Positions 17,407-25,947 of a stretch of DNA of 64,000 nt are shown piece after piece. This stretch comes from Ancylomarina sp048268005. GTDB lineage: Bacteria; Bacteroidota; Bacteroidia; Bacteroidales; Marinifilaceae. The position numbers were made by a program, and so were the translations under genes. Every line of letters begins with the position of its first letter. Within the stretch, counting starts at the first letter, position 1. Below the pieces are notes generated by a model. That model worked only from the letters and a program-made list of their open reading frames with translations, ran no database searches and had not been told where the DNA came from. The stretch is from the NCBI GenBank assembly GCA_048268005.1, contig JBLWWJ010000001.1, positions 1,116,001 through 1,180,000 of the forward strand. Direction: 5' to 3'.

Positions 17407-18669
17407 ATGCGCTTTATAACCTACAATGCCAAGAACTTTAGAAAGATTGAATACATGAAATATTTGCCTGAGGAGGTGAAAAAAGAAATTGAAATTGTAG
17501 CCAAAGTGATTCCTTTTAAAACCAATAATTACGTGGTTGACCATTTGATCGATTGGGATAATTATGAAACGGATCCTATTTATATCCTCAACTTCCCCAA
17601 TAGGCATATGCTTAGGGAAGAACAATATCATAGAGTAAAAAGAGGCATTGAACAGAATCTGCCTGAAAAAGAACTGTATAAAATAATCAATGGTATCAGG
17701 ATGGAGTTGAATCCTCATCCTGCTCAGCAAATGACTAATATTCCTGAACTGAATGGAGAGAAATTGAATGGGGTTCAGCATAAATACAGAGATATTGTTT
17801 TGTTTTTTCCTACACAGGGACAATCTTGCCATGCCCAATGCACATTTTGTTTTCGTTGGCCACAGTTTACTAAGGAGCTTGATATGCAATTTTCTATGCG
17901 TGAAATTGATAAAGTGATAGAATACATCCGACAAAATGAATATGTACATGAATTGTTGTTTACAGGTGGTGATCCGATGATTATGAGTCCCGCGACCTTG
18001 AAAGTTTATATTGATGCTATTTTAGAAGCAAAGCTTGAAAATTTAGAGGTAATTCGTTTTGGTTCAAAATCTTTAAGTTATTGGCCTTTTACTTTTTTGC
18101 CGGCTTTCAACGAAGAGGCAGAAGACATGCTGGATATTTTTAAAAGCATAACGAATAGTGGCCTGCATTTGTCATTTATGGCTCATTTTAATCATCATGT
18201 TGAGTTGGATAATGTAGTGGTTCAGGAGGCTATGGAAAACATCCGGGCTACCGGTGCACAAATTAGAACGCAAGCTCCTCTTTTGAAACATATCAATGAC
18301 AGCAGCGAAGTGTGGGCTGAAATGTGGAAAAAGCAAGTCAACCTGGGATTGGTACCTTACTACATGTTTATTGAACGGGAAACAGGCCCTTATGACTATT
18401 TTCAGATCCCTTTGAGCAGAGCTTATCAAATATATACTGAGGCTATTCGAGAGACTGGTAGTTTGGGGAAAACGATAACGGGGCCTGTGATGTCTGCAGC
18501 CAAAGGAAAGGTGCAGGTTATGGGAGTGGCAGAAAATCCTTTGGATGGGGAGAAGACTTTTGTCTTGCAATATGTCAGACATCGTGATTACCGAGAAACT
18601 TATAAGCCTTTTTATATGACTTATGATGAAACATCAACCTGGGTAGACCAGTTGAAAGTGATTGCATAA
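17407..18669 (+). CDS. Lysine 2,3-aminomutase-like (KamA family) radical SAM protein
   Basis: 420 residues. The radical SAM cluster motif CHAQCTFC has Cys141, Cys145 and Cys148. LFTGGDPMIM is the GGDP S-adenosylmethionine motif. The LAM-like part continues with QAPLLKHINDSSEVWAEMWKK and LVPYYMFIERETGPYDYFQIPL. The PLP-lysine loop of true lysine 2,3-aminomutase (a GGGGK-type motif) is not evident; the equivalent stretch reads GPVMSAAKGKVQVMG. The product may therefore be another amino-acid mutase or a non-PLP relative. It starts with ATG at 17407 and is followed after 40 bp by a diflavin reductase, a likely electron donor for the [4Fe-4S] cluster. Confidence 0.85.
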   Translation: MRFITYNAKNFRKIEYMKYLPEEVKKEIEIVAKVIPFKTNNYVVDHLIDWDNYETDPIYILNFPNRHMLREEQYHRVKRGIEQNLPEKELYKIINGIRMELNPHPAQQMTNIPELNGEKLNGVQHKYRDIVLFFPTQGQSCHAQCTFCFRWPQFTKELDMQFSMREIDKVIEYIRQNEYVHELLFTGGDPMIMSPATLKVYIDAILEAKLENLEVIRFGSKSLSYWPFTFLPAFNEEAEDMLDIFKSITNSGLHLSFMAHFNHHVELDNVVVQEAMENIRATGAQIRTQAPLLKHINDSSEVWAEMWKKQVNLGLVPYYMFIERETGPYDYFQIPLSRAYQIYTEAIRETGSLGKTITGPVMSAAKGKVQVMGVAENPLDGEKTFVLQYVRHRDYRETYKPFYMTYDETSTWVDQLKVIA

Positions 18670-18709
18670 GCTAAAGAGTTTAAAAGGATAAATAAAATTG
18701 AAAATAGGA

Positions 18710-20329
18710 ATGAAAGACACACTCTATATCGTATACGGTAGCAGAACCGGTAACTCACGATCAATAGCGGAGACGACACAACGGTATGCCAAGCATGTTG
18801 GTTTGGAATCTTGTTTATTGGAAATGAAGTTTATGGATTTTGAGATCATTAATAAATTGAAATATGTACTCTTGATTGTAAGTACACATGGAGAAGGCGA
18901 TCCTCCAGCAGTAGCCCTGGAATTTTACAATTATATACATCAAAAAGAAAGGGGAAATTTATCTGGGATGAAATTCGCTGTATTAGCTTTGGGAGATAGT
19001 AGTTATAAAGACTATTGCAAAACAGGAAAAGATTTTGAAAATCGCTTGCTTCAATTGGAAGCTACTAAACTTGTTCCTTTAAGAGAATGTGATGTTGATT
19101 TCGAAGAAACAGCTCGAAACTGGATTAAAGATACTGTTGGAGCTTTCTATATGGCTATAAAGGGAAGTAAACTCAATAAGCAAGAAGATTTTTCTTTTGA
19201 TTTTTATGCTGATGCTCTTTCCTTAAATGGTGACTTTCAGGTTGAGGTTAAAGAGAAACGCAATTTGTGCTCTGATGAATCAACTAAAAAAACCTTGCAC
19301 TTTGTACTATCATCAGGCGGTGCCAAGAAAGCATATATACCTGGTGATTCTATTGCTGTAAGATGCACCAATTCTCGACTCTATGTTGATCGATTGTTGA
19401 AGGAATTGAAGTTTGATGGGACTCATCCCATTCGCAAGAATGGAAATCTAGAATTATTGAAACAGGTCTTGATTAATGACTACGAATTGAGCTTGATTAC
19501 CCCAGTGGTTCTGAAGAAATACGCTGAATTGATAGATGTGGAAACTCTGAATGATATCGTTGTGGATAAGACAAAAATGGATGAATATTGCGCTCAGCAT
19601 GATGTTTTGGATATGGTGATTGATTTTCCGGCTAATTTTCGTCCAGAGGATCTGCTTTCTGTTTTGCGAAAATTGAAACCGAGACTATACTCGGTAGCAT
19701 CAAGCTCTAAAGCGCATCCCAAGGAGTTGCATTTGACCATGGGAGTGATGGAATATACACTGAAAGATCGCACACGTATTGGTATCACCTCATCCTATTT
19801 ATCGGATAGGACTGAAATCGGGGAAAGGCTATCCATTCATCTTGAGAACAATGATAGTTTTCGCTTGCCGGAAGATGGAAATACACCCATCATACTGATA
19901 GGTAGTGGCACGGGTATAGCAGCTTATCGATCTTTTCTTCAGGAGAGAGAAGCTTCAAATGCCAAGGGGGATATTTGGTTGATATTTGGGGAAAGAAATT
20001 CGAAATTTGATTTTTTGTATGGTGAAGAGTTGTTGAATTATAAGAAAAAAGGTCTGTTGACGCGTTTGGATACCGCTTTCTCACGCGATCAGGTTGAAAA
20101 GATCTATGTACAGGATAGAGTTAAGGAAAATGCTAAAGAAATATATGAATGGCTTATGTTCAGGGGAGCAAGTATCTACATCTGCGGGAATAAAAGAACC
20201 ATGGCTCTTGGTGTGCGCAAGGCTATAATGGATTTGTTTTGTTCAGAAGGGAAAATGAATGAGTTGGAGGTAAAGGAACTCATCAAGAGATTAAAGGCCG
20301 AGAACCGATGGCAAGAGGATGTTTATTAA
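18710..20329 (+). CDS. Diflavin reductase (CysJ/CPR-like flavoprotein)
   Basis: 539 residues from the ATG at 18710; an in-frame TTG at 18698 with AAAGGAT upstream is an alternative start. Residues 1-150 are a flavodoxin domain (YGSRTGNSRSIAE for the FMN phosphate, STHGEGDPP, LALGDSSYKDYC). The FAD domain has RLYSVASS, and the NADPH domain has GSGTGIAAYRSFLQER, ICGNKRTMALGV and a short C-terminal tail WQEDVY. The order matches sulfite reductase alpha subunit and cytochrome P450 reductase, but it is shorter and no CysI lies nearby. Its position right behind a KamA-like radical SAM gene suggests it reduces that enzyme with NADPH electrons. Confidence 0.9.
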   Translation: MKDTLYIVYGSRTGNSRSIAETTQRYAKHVGLESCLLEMKFMDFEIINKLKYVLLIVSTHGEGDPPAVALEFYNYIHQKERGNLSGMKFAVLALGDSSYKDYCKTGKDFENRLLQLEATKLVPLRECDVDFEETARNWIKDTVGAFYMAIKGSKLNKQEDFSFDFYADALSLNGDFQVEVKEKRNLCSDESTKKTLHFVLSSGGAKKAYIPGDSIAVRCTNSRLYVDRLLKELKFDGTHPIRKNGNLELLKQVLINDYELSLITPVVLKKYAELIDVETLNDIVVDKTKMDEYCAQHDVLDMVIDFPANFRPEDLLSVLRKLKPRLYSVASSSKAHPKELHLTMGVMEYTLKDRTRIGITSSYLSDRTEIGERLSIHLENNDSFRLPEDGNTPIILIGSGTGIAAYRSFLQEREASNAKGDIWLIFGERNSKFDFLYGEELLNYKKKGLLTRLDTAFSRDQVEKIYVQDRVKENAKEIYEWLMFRGASIYICGNKRTMALGVRKAIMDLFCSEGKMNELEVKELIKRLKAENRWQEDVY

Positions 20330-20388
20330 ATGATATTCTTAAATTTTCTATATTCTGATCACTTTTTACACTTTGCTATTTGAGAGGT

Positions 20389-20769
20389 TTAGTGAATAAA
20401 CATGATCCATATCAAGCTTATTACACCACTTATGATGGAAAGAGCAGGAATAAAGAAAAGATGTCGGAATATTTTTTTATAGGCAGATAGATAACAGATA
20501 AGAGGCATACCTATTGCCCCAATTAAAAACAAAAAAGAGGGAAGGGTGCTTTCCTGTTCAATATCTAGATTTATAACCGTAAAAGAAAAAGCGATATTGA
20601 TAAAGGCAATGCCAAAAAATGAGATATGCCCAAGACGCATCATTCTTCTTTGCCAGGAGTCGTAGCCACCCAACCATTCTTCCTTGTGAAAAAAGAGGCC
20701 TTGAATCGCACCGAAAATACCACCCAGTAACATGCCAATCCATGCGGCATATAGATTTATTTCGCTCAT
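20389..20769 (-). CDS. Small four-helix membrane protein, unknown
   Basis: 126 residues with about four transmembrane segments (6-24, 45-63, 73-92, 100-124). A polar loop FFHKEEWLGGYDSWQRRMMRLGH lies between the first two. No family recognised. It follows the 20781-21197 gene after 11 bp on the minus strand, and the pair probably forms one operon. Convergent with the diflavin reductase gene. Confidence 0.6.
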   Translation of the reverse strand: MSEINLYAAWIGMLLGGIFGAIQGLFFHKEEWLGGYDSWQRRMMRLGHISFFGIAFINIAFSFTVINLDIEQESTLPSFLFLIGAIGMPLICYLSAYKKIFRHLFFIPALSIISGVISLIWIMFIH

Positions 20770-20780
20770 CAGTTAAGATT

Positions 20781-21197
20781 TTAGGCTTTGGATTCGTTTA
20801 TCGCTTCCTTTTTAACCCACATATAACATTCTGTCATTAATATGACCATGATAAAGTCAAGCACACCAAACAGAGCAAAAAAGATAATATGTGGTATGTC
20901 ACCTATTAGAGTGTAATAAAAGGCAATGGAGCAATAAGCAACCTTATACAATAAGCCGATTAGAATTAAATCAATATTCTTTTTGAAATCACCTTTGTAA
21001 ATCAGATAGTAGGCAATTCCTATCACAAGTAGAAAGGCACCTATTAAGCTTAAGTAGCCTTCAAATGCAGGTAGCTTTTCTGGGATACCAATTAACATGA
21101 AGGCGGTTTTGGAGAAGAAAATAAAAACAAATCCCAAAATGAGATCGTAAACAGCTGCCAGTAGAAATAAGCCTTTGTAGTAAGTTAATCTGCTCAT
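20781..21197 (-). CDS. Small four-helix membrane protein, unknown
   Basis: 138 residues, four transmembrane helices (about 8-32, 42-65, 75-95, 99-121). It starts MSRLTYYKGLFLLAAVYDLILG and has a conserved-looking GIPEKLPAFEGYLSLIGAFLLVIG stretch. It looks like a general Bacteroidota membrane protein without a known role. It is cotranscribed with the next small membrane protein (11 bp gap). Confidence 0.62.
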   Translation of the reverse strand: MSRLTYYKGLFLLAAVYDLILGFVFIFFSKTAFMLIGIPEKLPAFEGYLSLIGAFLLVIGIAYYLIYKGDFKKNIDLILIGLLYKVAYCSIAFYYTLIGDIPHIIFFALFGVLDFIMVILMTECYMWVKKEAINESKA

Positions 21198-21400
21198 ATC
21201 TTTAGAATTAATTGAATGCTATTTATAAAGTTACGGAACTTGTGTTTTTAATGTATTGTTTTATTATAATCCAGAGTGATTATAAATAGCTGATTTTCAT
21301 GCGTTTCTAGTGCTTGTATCTCATTTGTGTTAAAAAGGTTTTGTTAAAATTGCTTTAACTTTATAGAGAGGTACTCGTCTTCCCTTTAATATTTTATAAG

Positions 21401-22741
21401 ATGAAGAAAGCATATAAGGTCATATTAGTTGCAATGAGTGGTGTTAGGGTGTTTAATGAGAAATTATTAAAAACAGGTCTGACTCTGCCAGGTTTTGTTG
21501 ACCGAAGCCGTGTTATTGCAAGTTTGCCAAGTTTGGGACTTTTAATTCTTGCAGCCCATACACCCGATAACTGGGAGGTTATTTACAGGGAATTGGATAA
21601 CTATTCAGAAGATGACATTCAGGCAATTTTGAATGAAAAACCTCATATTGTTGCTTTCTCGGCTTTAACTTCAAGAATTAACGAGACTTATGAACTCGCA
21701 GCTCGATTCAGGCAAAAGGGGATAACGGTTGTTATGGGTGGTTTGCATACTTCAGCCTTGCCTGATGAGGCTAAAGCTCATGCTGATTCTGTTGTACAGG
21801 GTGAGTGTGAGGGAATATGGCCAGGTTTATTAAAGGATTATGAGACAGATATGCTGAAGCCTTTGTATAGTTCTTTAACTGATCCCAATCAGACTTTTCA
21901 TCTTTGTAATTCAAAAATACCTGCCTACGATTTGCTGGATATCAGTAAGTATAACAGATTAACCATTCAAACAACCAGAGGCTGTCCACATGATTGTCAT
22001 TTTTGTGCAGCATCGAGAAGTATTAGCGATTATAAAAAGAAGCCAATTAAATTAATCAAAAAGGAGCTGGATAAGATCTTTGAGATATGGAATGATCCCT
22101 TTATAGAGTTAGCTGATGATAATACCTTTGTAGATAAAGAATGGTCTAAAGACTTACTGAGATTGTTTGCTAATTATAAAATGAAATGGTTTACAGAAAC
22201 GGATATATCTATAGCTTACGATGAAGAACTTTTGGAATTATTAGCCAAGTCAAATTGTATGCAAGTTCTTATTGGCTTGGAATCTGTTAATTTTGATAGT
22301 ATCAAGGGGCTTGATGGAGGTTGGAAATCTCAATATTTTAAAAATTATTCTGAGGCTATCGACAAGATACAGTCTTATGGAATAACCGTAAACGGTTGTT
22401 TTGTATTGGGATTCGATTCTGATACAAAAGAAACTTTCAGGGAGACGGAGAATTATATAAAGGAGAGTAATTTGTCGGATGTTCAAATCACGATTCTCAC
22501 TGCGTTTCCATCGACTAGTCTATATGAGCAATTAAAAAATGAGGGACGATTATTGACCGATTATTGGGATAAGTGTACCTTGTTTGATGTAACTTATCAA
22601 CCCAAAAACTTCAGCGTCGAGGAATTAGAATCAGAATTTCAAAACTTAATGACTCAGGTTTACTCTGATGAAATGGTTTTAAGGCGTAAAAAGATATTTA
22701 AAAGAACTTTATTGAATAAAAGACCATTCTTAGCAACTTAA
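21401..22741 (+). CDS. B12-binding-domain radical SAM protein
   Basis: 446 residues. An N-terminal cobalamin-binding Rossmann-like domain (SLPSLGLLILAAHTP, HIVAFSALTSRINETYELA, VVMGGLHTSALPDEA) covers about 35-160. The radical SAM domain follows with cluster motif CPHDCHFC (Cys195, Cys199, Cys202), then ELADDNTFVD, LIGLESVN and a C-terminal FPSTSLYEQLKNEGRLL. This is the class B radical SAM architecture of BchE, HpnR and related methylases or cyclases. The substrate cannot be read from sequence. Single gene, with divergent membrane-protein genes upstream. Confidence 0.88.
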   Translation: MKKAYKVILVAMSGVRVFNEKLLKTGLTLPGFVDRSRVIASLPSLGLLILAAHTPDNWEVIYRELDNYSEDDIQAILNEKPHIVAFSALTSRINETYELAARFRQKGITVVMGGLHTSALPDEAKAHADSVVQGECEGIWPGLLKDYETDMLKPLYSSLTDPNQTFHLCNSKIPAYDLLDISKYNRLTIQTTRGCPHDCHFCAASRSISDYKKKPIKLIKKELDKIFEIWNDPFIELADDNTFVDKEWSKDLLRLFANYKMKWFTETDISIAYDEELLELLAKSNCMQVLIGLESVNFDSIKGLDGGWKSQYFKNYSEAIDKIQSYGITVNGCFVLGFDSDTKETFRETENYIKESNLSDVQITILTAFPSTSLYEQLKNEGRLLTDYWDKCTLFDVTYQPKNFSVEELESEFQNLMTQVYSDEMVLRRKKIFKRTLLNKRPFLAT

Positions 22742-22765
22742 TTTATTTGACTTTATCCTTTTTGC

Positions 22766-23854
22766 TTAATCTTTTAAACCTTTAATCACGACATTGCCAG
22801 TGCCGAAAGGAGAACATGGGTATTGAAAAGCTTTGGCTGCAAACTTGGGATTATTAATGGTTTGGTAAAATTCATCCAGGTATTTCAGGCTTTGTTTGAT
22901 GTATTTTTCTTCAAGTAGAGGGTTGTTTATATAAATGGCATAGATATCTGTCTTTAGTCTATTAAATAGGTCGAAAGTTGGCTGGAACTCTTCTATATTT
23001 TTTATGCAATAACCTCTGTAGCGTCTTTGCCTGACAGAAACCATTCTGAGTTCCTCAATAGGCTTGGCATAAGGGGCATTCACCAAACCTGCATGGTCAA
23101 AATCGTAGGGGATCGGTACAAGACCATGTTTATCTTTTTGAATCATCAATTTAATGTTGTGTAGGTATTGAACTGACCAGTCGGTATTACCTATGAGGTA
23201 TTGAAAAACAGACATATTTAGAAATTCCTCTCTTAAGATTATTTGTGGTCTGGTGTTGAGCCGTTTGAATAATTTAGCATGTAATCGATCTGCCAAAAGA
23301 TTGTGATTTTCAAGAAGGATAGCATATTTTTCTTCCGTCTTTCCTCCTTTTACAGAATCTTCAAAACAGAGCTTTACTAGTCTGACATGAAAACTGTTTG
23401 CACTAATCAATTGATGAATTTTATAGATCAAATATTCACGTAATACGTATTTGTGGTCCACACAAGGGGTGACAAGTTTGATTTTATTCTGGCCAGTAAA
23501 AAGGTTATTTGACTGGCTTTGAATGGAGTCAAAACGAAGCAGAAGAGGAGGGATTTTACAATTTTCACGCTTACGACGGAAATGACCACGTGTTTTCACA
23601 CGAATTTTTAAGCTATCAGTCTTACCATTAGGTAAAATATAGCTCATGAGAATGGGATGGTAACTGGTTTCACCCCTACGATCATTAAAAAGTTTTCGAA
23701 GATCGCCTTTTAGACAAATCACAAAGATCTCATCTGATTCAAATAGTGCGTCATGTATACAGGTGGTATCGATTAATGTTCGCACTTCGCTCTCCTGAGC
23801 AGAAAGAGTTATTTGCAAACTAAGTACCAGGAATAAACCAATTACGAATTTCAT
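22766..23854 (-). CDS. Secreted protein with a possible CotH/HipA-like kinase fold
   Basis: 362 residues. The signal peptide ends ...ITLSAQ (residue 19). Motifs suggest an atypical kinase: a KTRGHFRRKR strand-loop near 90, KLVTPC, a DHKYVLREYLIYKIHQLI helix, YLIGNTDWSVQYLHN (a catalytic-loop-like D...HN), and PIPYDFDHAGLVN (DFD in the metal-binding position). These resemble CotH and Fam20-like secreted kinases, but the assignment is inference and no database check was possible. It starts 5 bp after the end of a secreted metallophosphatase gene, so the pair forms one operon. Confidence 0.6.
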   Translation of the reverse strand: MKFVIGLFLVLSLQITLSAQESEVRTLIDTTCIHDALFESDEIFVICLKGDLRKLFNDRRGETSYHPILMSYILPNGKTDSLKIRVKTRGHFRRKRENCKIPPLLLRFDSIQSQSNNLFTGQNKIKLVTPCVDHKYVLREYLIYKIHQLISANSFHVRLVKLCFEDSVKGGKTEEKYAILLENHNLLADRLHAKLFKRLNTRPQIILREEFLNMSVFQYLIGNTDWSVQYLHNIKLMIQKDKHGLVPIPYDFDHAGLVNAPYAKPIEELRMVSVRQRRYRGYCIKNIEEFQPTFDLFNRLKTDIYAIYINNPLLEEKYIKQSLKYLDEFYQTINNPKFAAKAFQYPCSPFGTGNVVIKGLKD

Positions 23855-23859
23855 GTCGA

Positions 23860-25734
23860 CTATTCTCTTAAAGTGTATTCATCAATTAACTCAAGTGTAT
23901 CGGGGTTTTTCACTCTTACATTTATTCGACTACCTGCCACATCGATAAGAACAAGAGCATTTTGAGTTGAGAAGTTACGTAGGTTCTTCATCCATGGCGT
24001 TTTCTCTTGCGCATAGTAGGGGGCACCTGCGGCACCATTATTAATTTGATAGAAGGTGCGATTCAATTTGAGTTTTTCATAGGGATAATTCTCAGGATAA
24101 CGAGGCATATCATCATTAATGGTTAGCATATTGTAATTATGCTCGTCACCTGTTAGTGCAGCTACCGTTTTGCTGCTTTTATTTACAATGAGATCTAAAA
24201 GCTGATCTCTTCTTTGAATAATACCTTCAATATAACTTTTCCCACCTACCATAGCTCTGAAACGATTATCCCCATTGTACCACATATCATCCTTTACATG
24301 ACCACCATTGGGAAAGAAAGGGGTGTGGAGACTTATAAAAACGTGATCAATAGATTTATTTTTCTCAAGCTGCTTTAATGTTTTCTCTAACCATCTCTTT
24401 TGGTTATTCATGATAAAGGCATGTAAGTTCCCACTGGTATGATGTATGCCTTGGGGTGCATAGAAATAATCAGAGTTAAGCACGACCATGGCAATATTGG
24501 CATAACTGTACCAATAAACCGATTCTTTATAGGATGGGAAATCCATAAGGGCTGGATTGGGGTCGTAAATGGATCCATCCTCACTTTTAGGTCCATTTTC
24601 AGGTAAAACAAAGTTGTTCTGAAAGAGTGATTCTCCGGAATCTCCATCAAAGGGAAAATGATCGATCATATAGGCGTAATTGTCCTCAGTATCGTTAAAA
24701 AGATAGGAGTAGGCCTCGTGATTACCAAAGCCTGCATAAAAAGGGATATAATGCCAATAAGGTTCTACCGCATGCTTCCAGTTGGCGTATTGGAGATTCA
24801 TTCGTTCTTTGCTCACTTCATAACCATCGATTAAATCGCCAGTGAATTGAACAAATTTGGCACCTTCAGCCTTAGCCATAGAAGCAATACGTTTCATAAT
24901 ATAGGCATTGGTTCCAAAAATATTTCTTTCGCCCCCCCCTTGGCCTGCTCTTGAATCGCTGCCATAGGCAAAGGTAAATGACTGACGCGAACCAGGGCGC
25001 GGAGCAGTTTCAAAGCTGAAATCAAAGCTAAACTCTCCAACTTTTAGCTTGTAATCGTAATAAGTACCGGGTTTTAATTTGTTAATATTGATTTCGTGTT
25101 GCAGACTGGCTTTTTTGTCCTGATATGTTTTGCCATTAATTAGAATCGCAGCTTTTATTTTTTGTGAAGTCGTAAAAGAGATGACAAGTCCTTTATCAGT
25201 TATTTTATTGACAAAAGGGCCTTCAATAACGGTAGGAGCAGCTGTGAATAAAGTGTCATTGTGTGTAAAGGCAGCTTTGCCATCATAGAGTATGGTTCCA
25301 CCATTTGTGACGATTCTATAGCCTAGAATCCCCTGACCGGATTGTTCCCAGTCTATCATATCGTATTTGCCTGAGAGTCTGGATGCAATTGGAATGCTGG
25401 TTTTCCCATTTAGAATGGGGGCACTTTCTCTGAAAAAGACAGGCTGGGGAAAGCTGCCATCCTTATAGTTGATGAAACCATAGAACAGGGTTCCATTGAG
25501 TTCTGGAAATTTAAAATTGAAATCCAAACCCTGTTGTGTACCAGTTACGTTTGTATATAAATCGCTAAAACGGAATTTGTCATTAGGAGAGTCAGCATAG
25601 ATTTTCTTATTTTCCAATTGCAAGAAGATCCCATTTTCATCAATTCCCATATTGGAATAAACAGCTGGTAATTCTTGAGCTTTAATAGGAATGATCAGGA
25701 GGGAGAGACATAGTCCGATTAATAGTTTTCTCAT
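23860..25734 (-). CDS. Secreted metallophosphoesterase (purple acid phosphatase-like)
   Basis: 624 residues with a signal peptide ending ...IPIKAQ. An N-terminal fibronectin-III-like domain (around 150-250) precedes a calcineurin-type phosphoesterase domain. Metal-ligand motifs in order are YGSDSRAGQ, FTGDLIDG, GFGNHEAY, FISLHTPFFP and LTGDEHNYN. The C-terminus is a beta domain. Such enzymes hydrolyse phosphomonoesters or diesters with a dinuclear metal site. It is the first gene of a two-gene operon with the kinase-like protein (gap 5 bp). Confidence 0.9.
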   Translation of the reverse strand: MRKLLIGLCLSLLIIPIKAQELPAVYSNMGIDENGIFLQLENKKIYADSPNDKFRFSDLYTNVTGTQQGLDFNFKFPELNGTLFYGFINYKDGSFPQPVFFRESAPILNGKTSIPIASRLSGKYDMIDWEQSGQGILGYRIVTNGGTILYDGKAAFTHNDTLFTAAPTVIEGPFVNKITDKGLVISFTTSQKIKAAILINGKTYQDKKASLQHEININKLKPGTYYDYKLKVGEFSFDFSFETAPRPGSRQSFTFAYGSDSRAGQGGGERNIFGTNAYIMKRIASMAKAEGAKFVQFTGDLIDGYEVSKERMNLQYANWKHAVEPYWHYIPFYAGFGNHEAYSYLFNDTEDNYAYMIDHFPFDGDSGESLFQNNFVLPENGPKSEDGSIYDPNPALMDFPSYKESVYWYSYANIAMVVLNSDYFYAPQGIHHTSGNLHAFIMNNQKRWLEKTLKQLEKNKSIDHVFISLHTPFFPNGGHVKDDMWYNGDNRFRAMVGGKSYIEGIIQRRDQLLDLIVNKSSKTVAALTGDEHNYNMLTINDDMPRYPENYPYEKLKLNRTFYQINNGAAGAPYYAQEKTPWMKNLRNFSTQNALVLIDVAGSRINVRVKNPDTLELIDEYTLRE

Positions 25735-25904
25735 TTTTTCTGCTTTTATTTTGCAATTCGTTGATTTCCATTAAAGATACAATAAGAGAAGGAAGCTTGC
25801 AGATTTTTTTTTAGATGAATTTAATGAAAACCCGGATTGTAGAATATTTTGTTAATGGCATTTAAATTTAGGAATTAGAAAGAAAGAGGCTTAGACAAAA
25901 AAAA

Positions 25905-25930
25905 GGAGCCATTTGGCTCCTTTTTTATAG
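25905..25930 (-). terminator. Intrinsic terminator of the M16 peptidase gene
   Basis: Stem GGAGCC-ATTT-GGCTCC with T runs on both strands. It lies 18 bp beyond the stop (25948) of the minus-strand M16 gene and could work in both directions. Confidence 0.85.
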
Positions 25931-25947
25931 ATAAAATCAACTGTTTA

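Noticed and set aside
17392..17949. Minus-strand open frame of 185 codons
   Set aside because: Antisense to the radical SAM gene, which has clear catalytic motifs. No domain is seen in the shadow frame.
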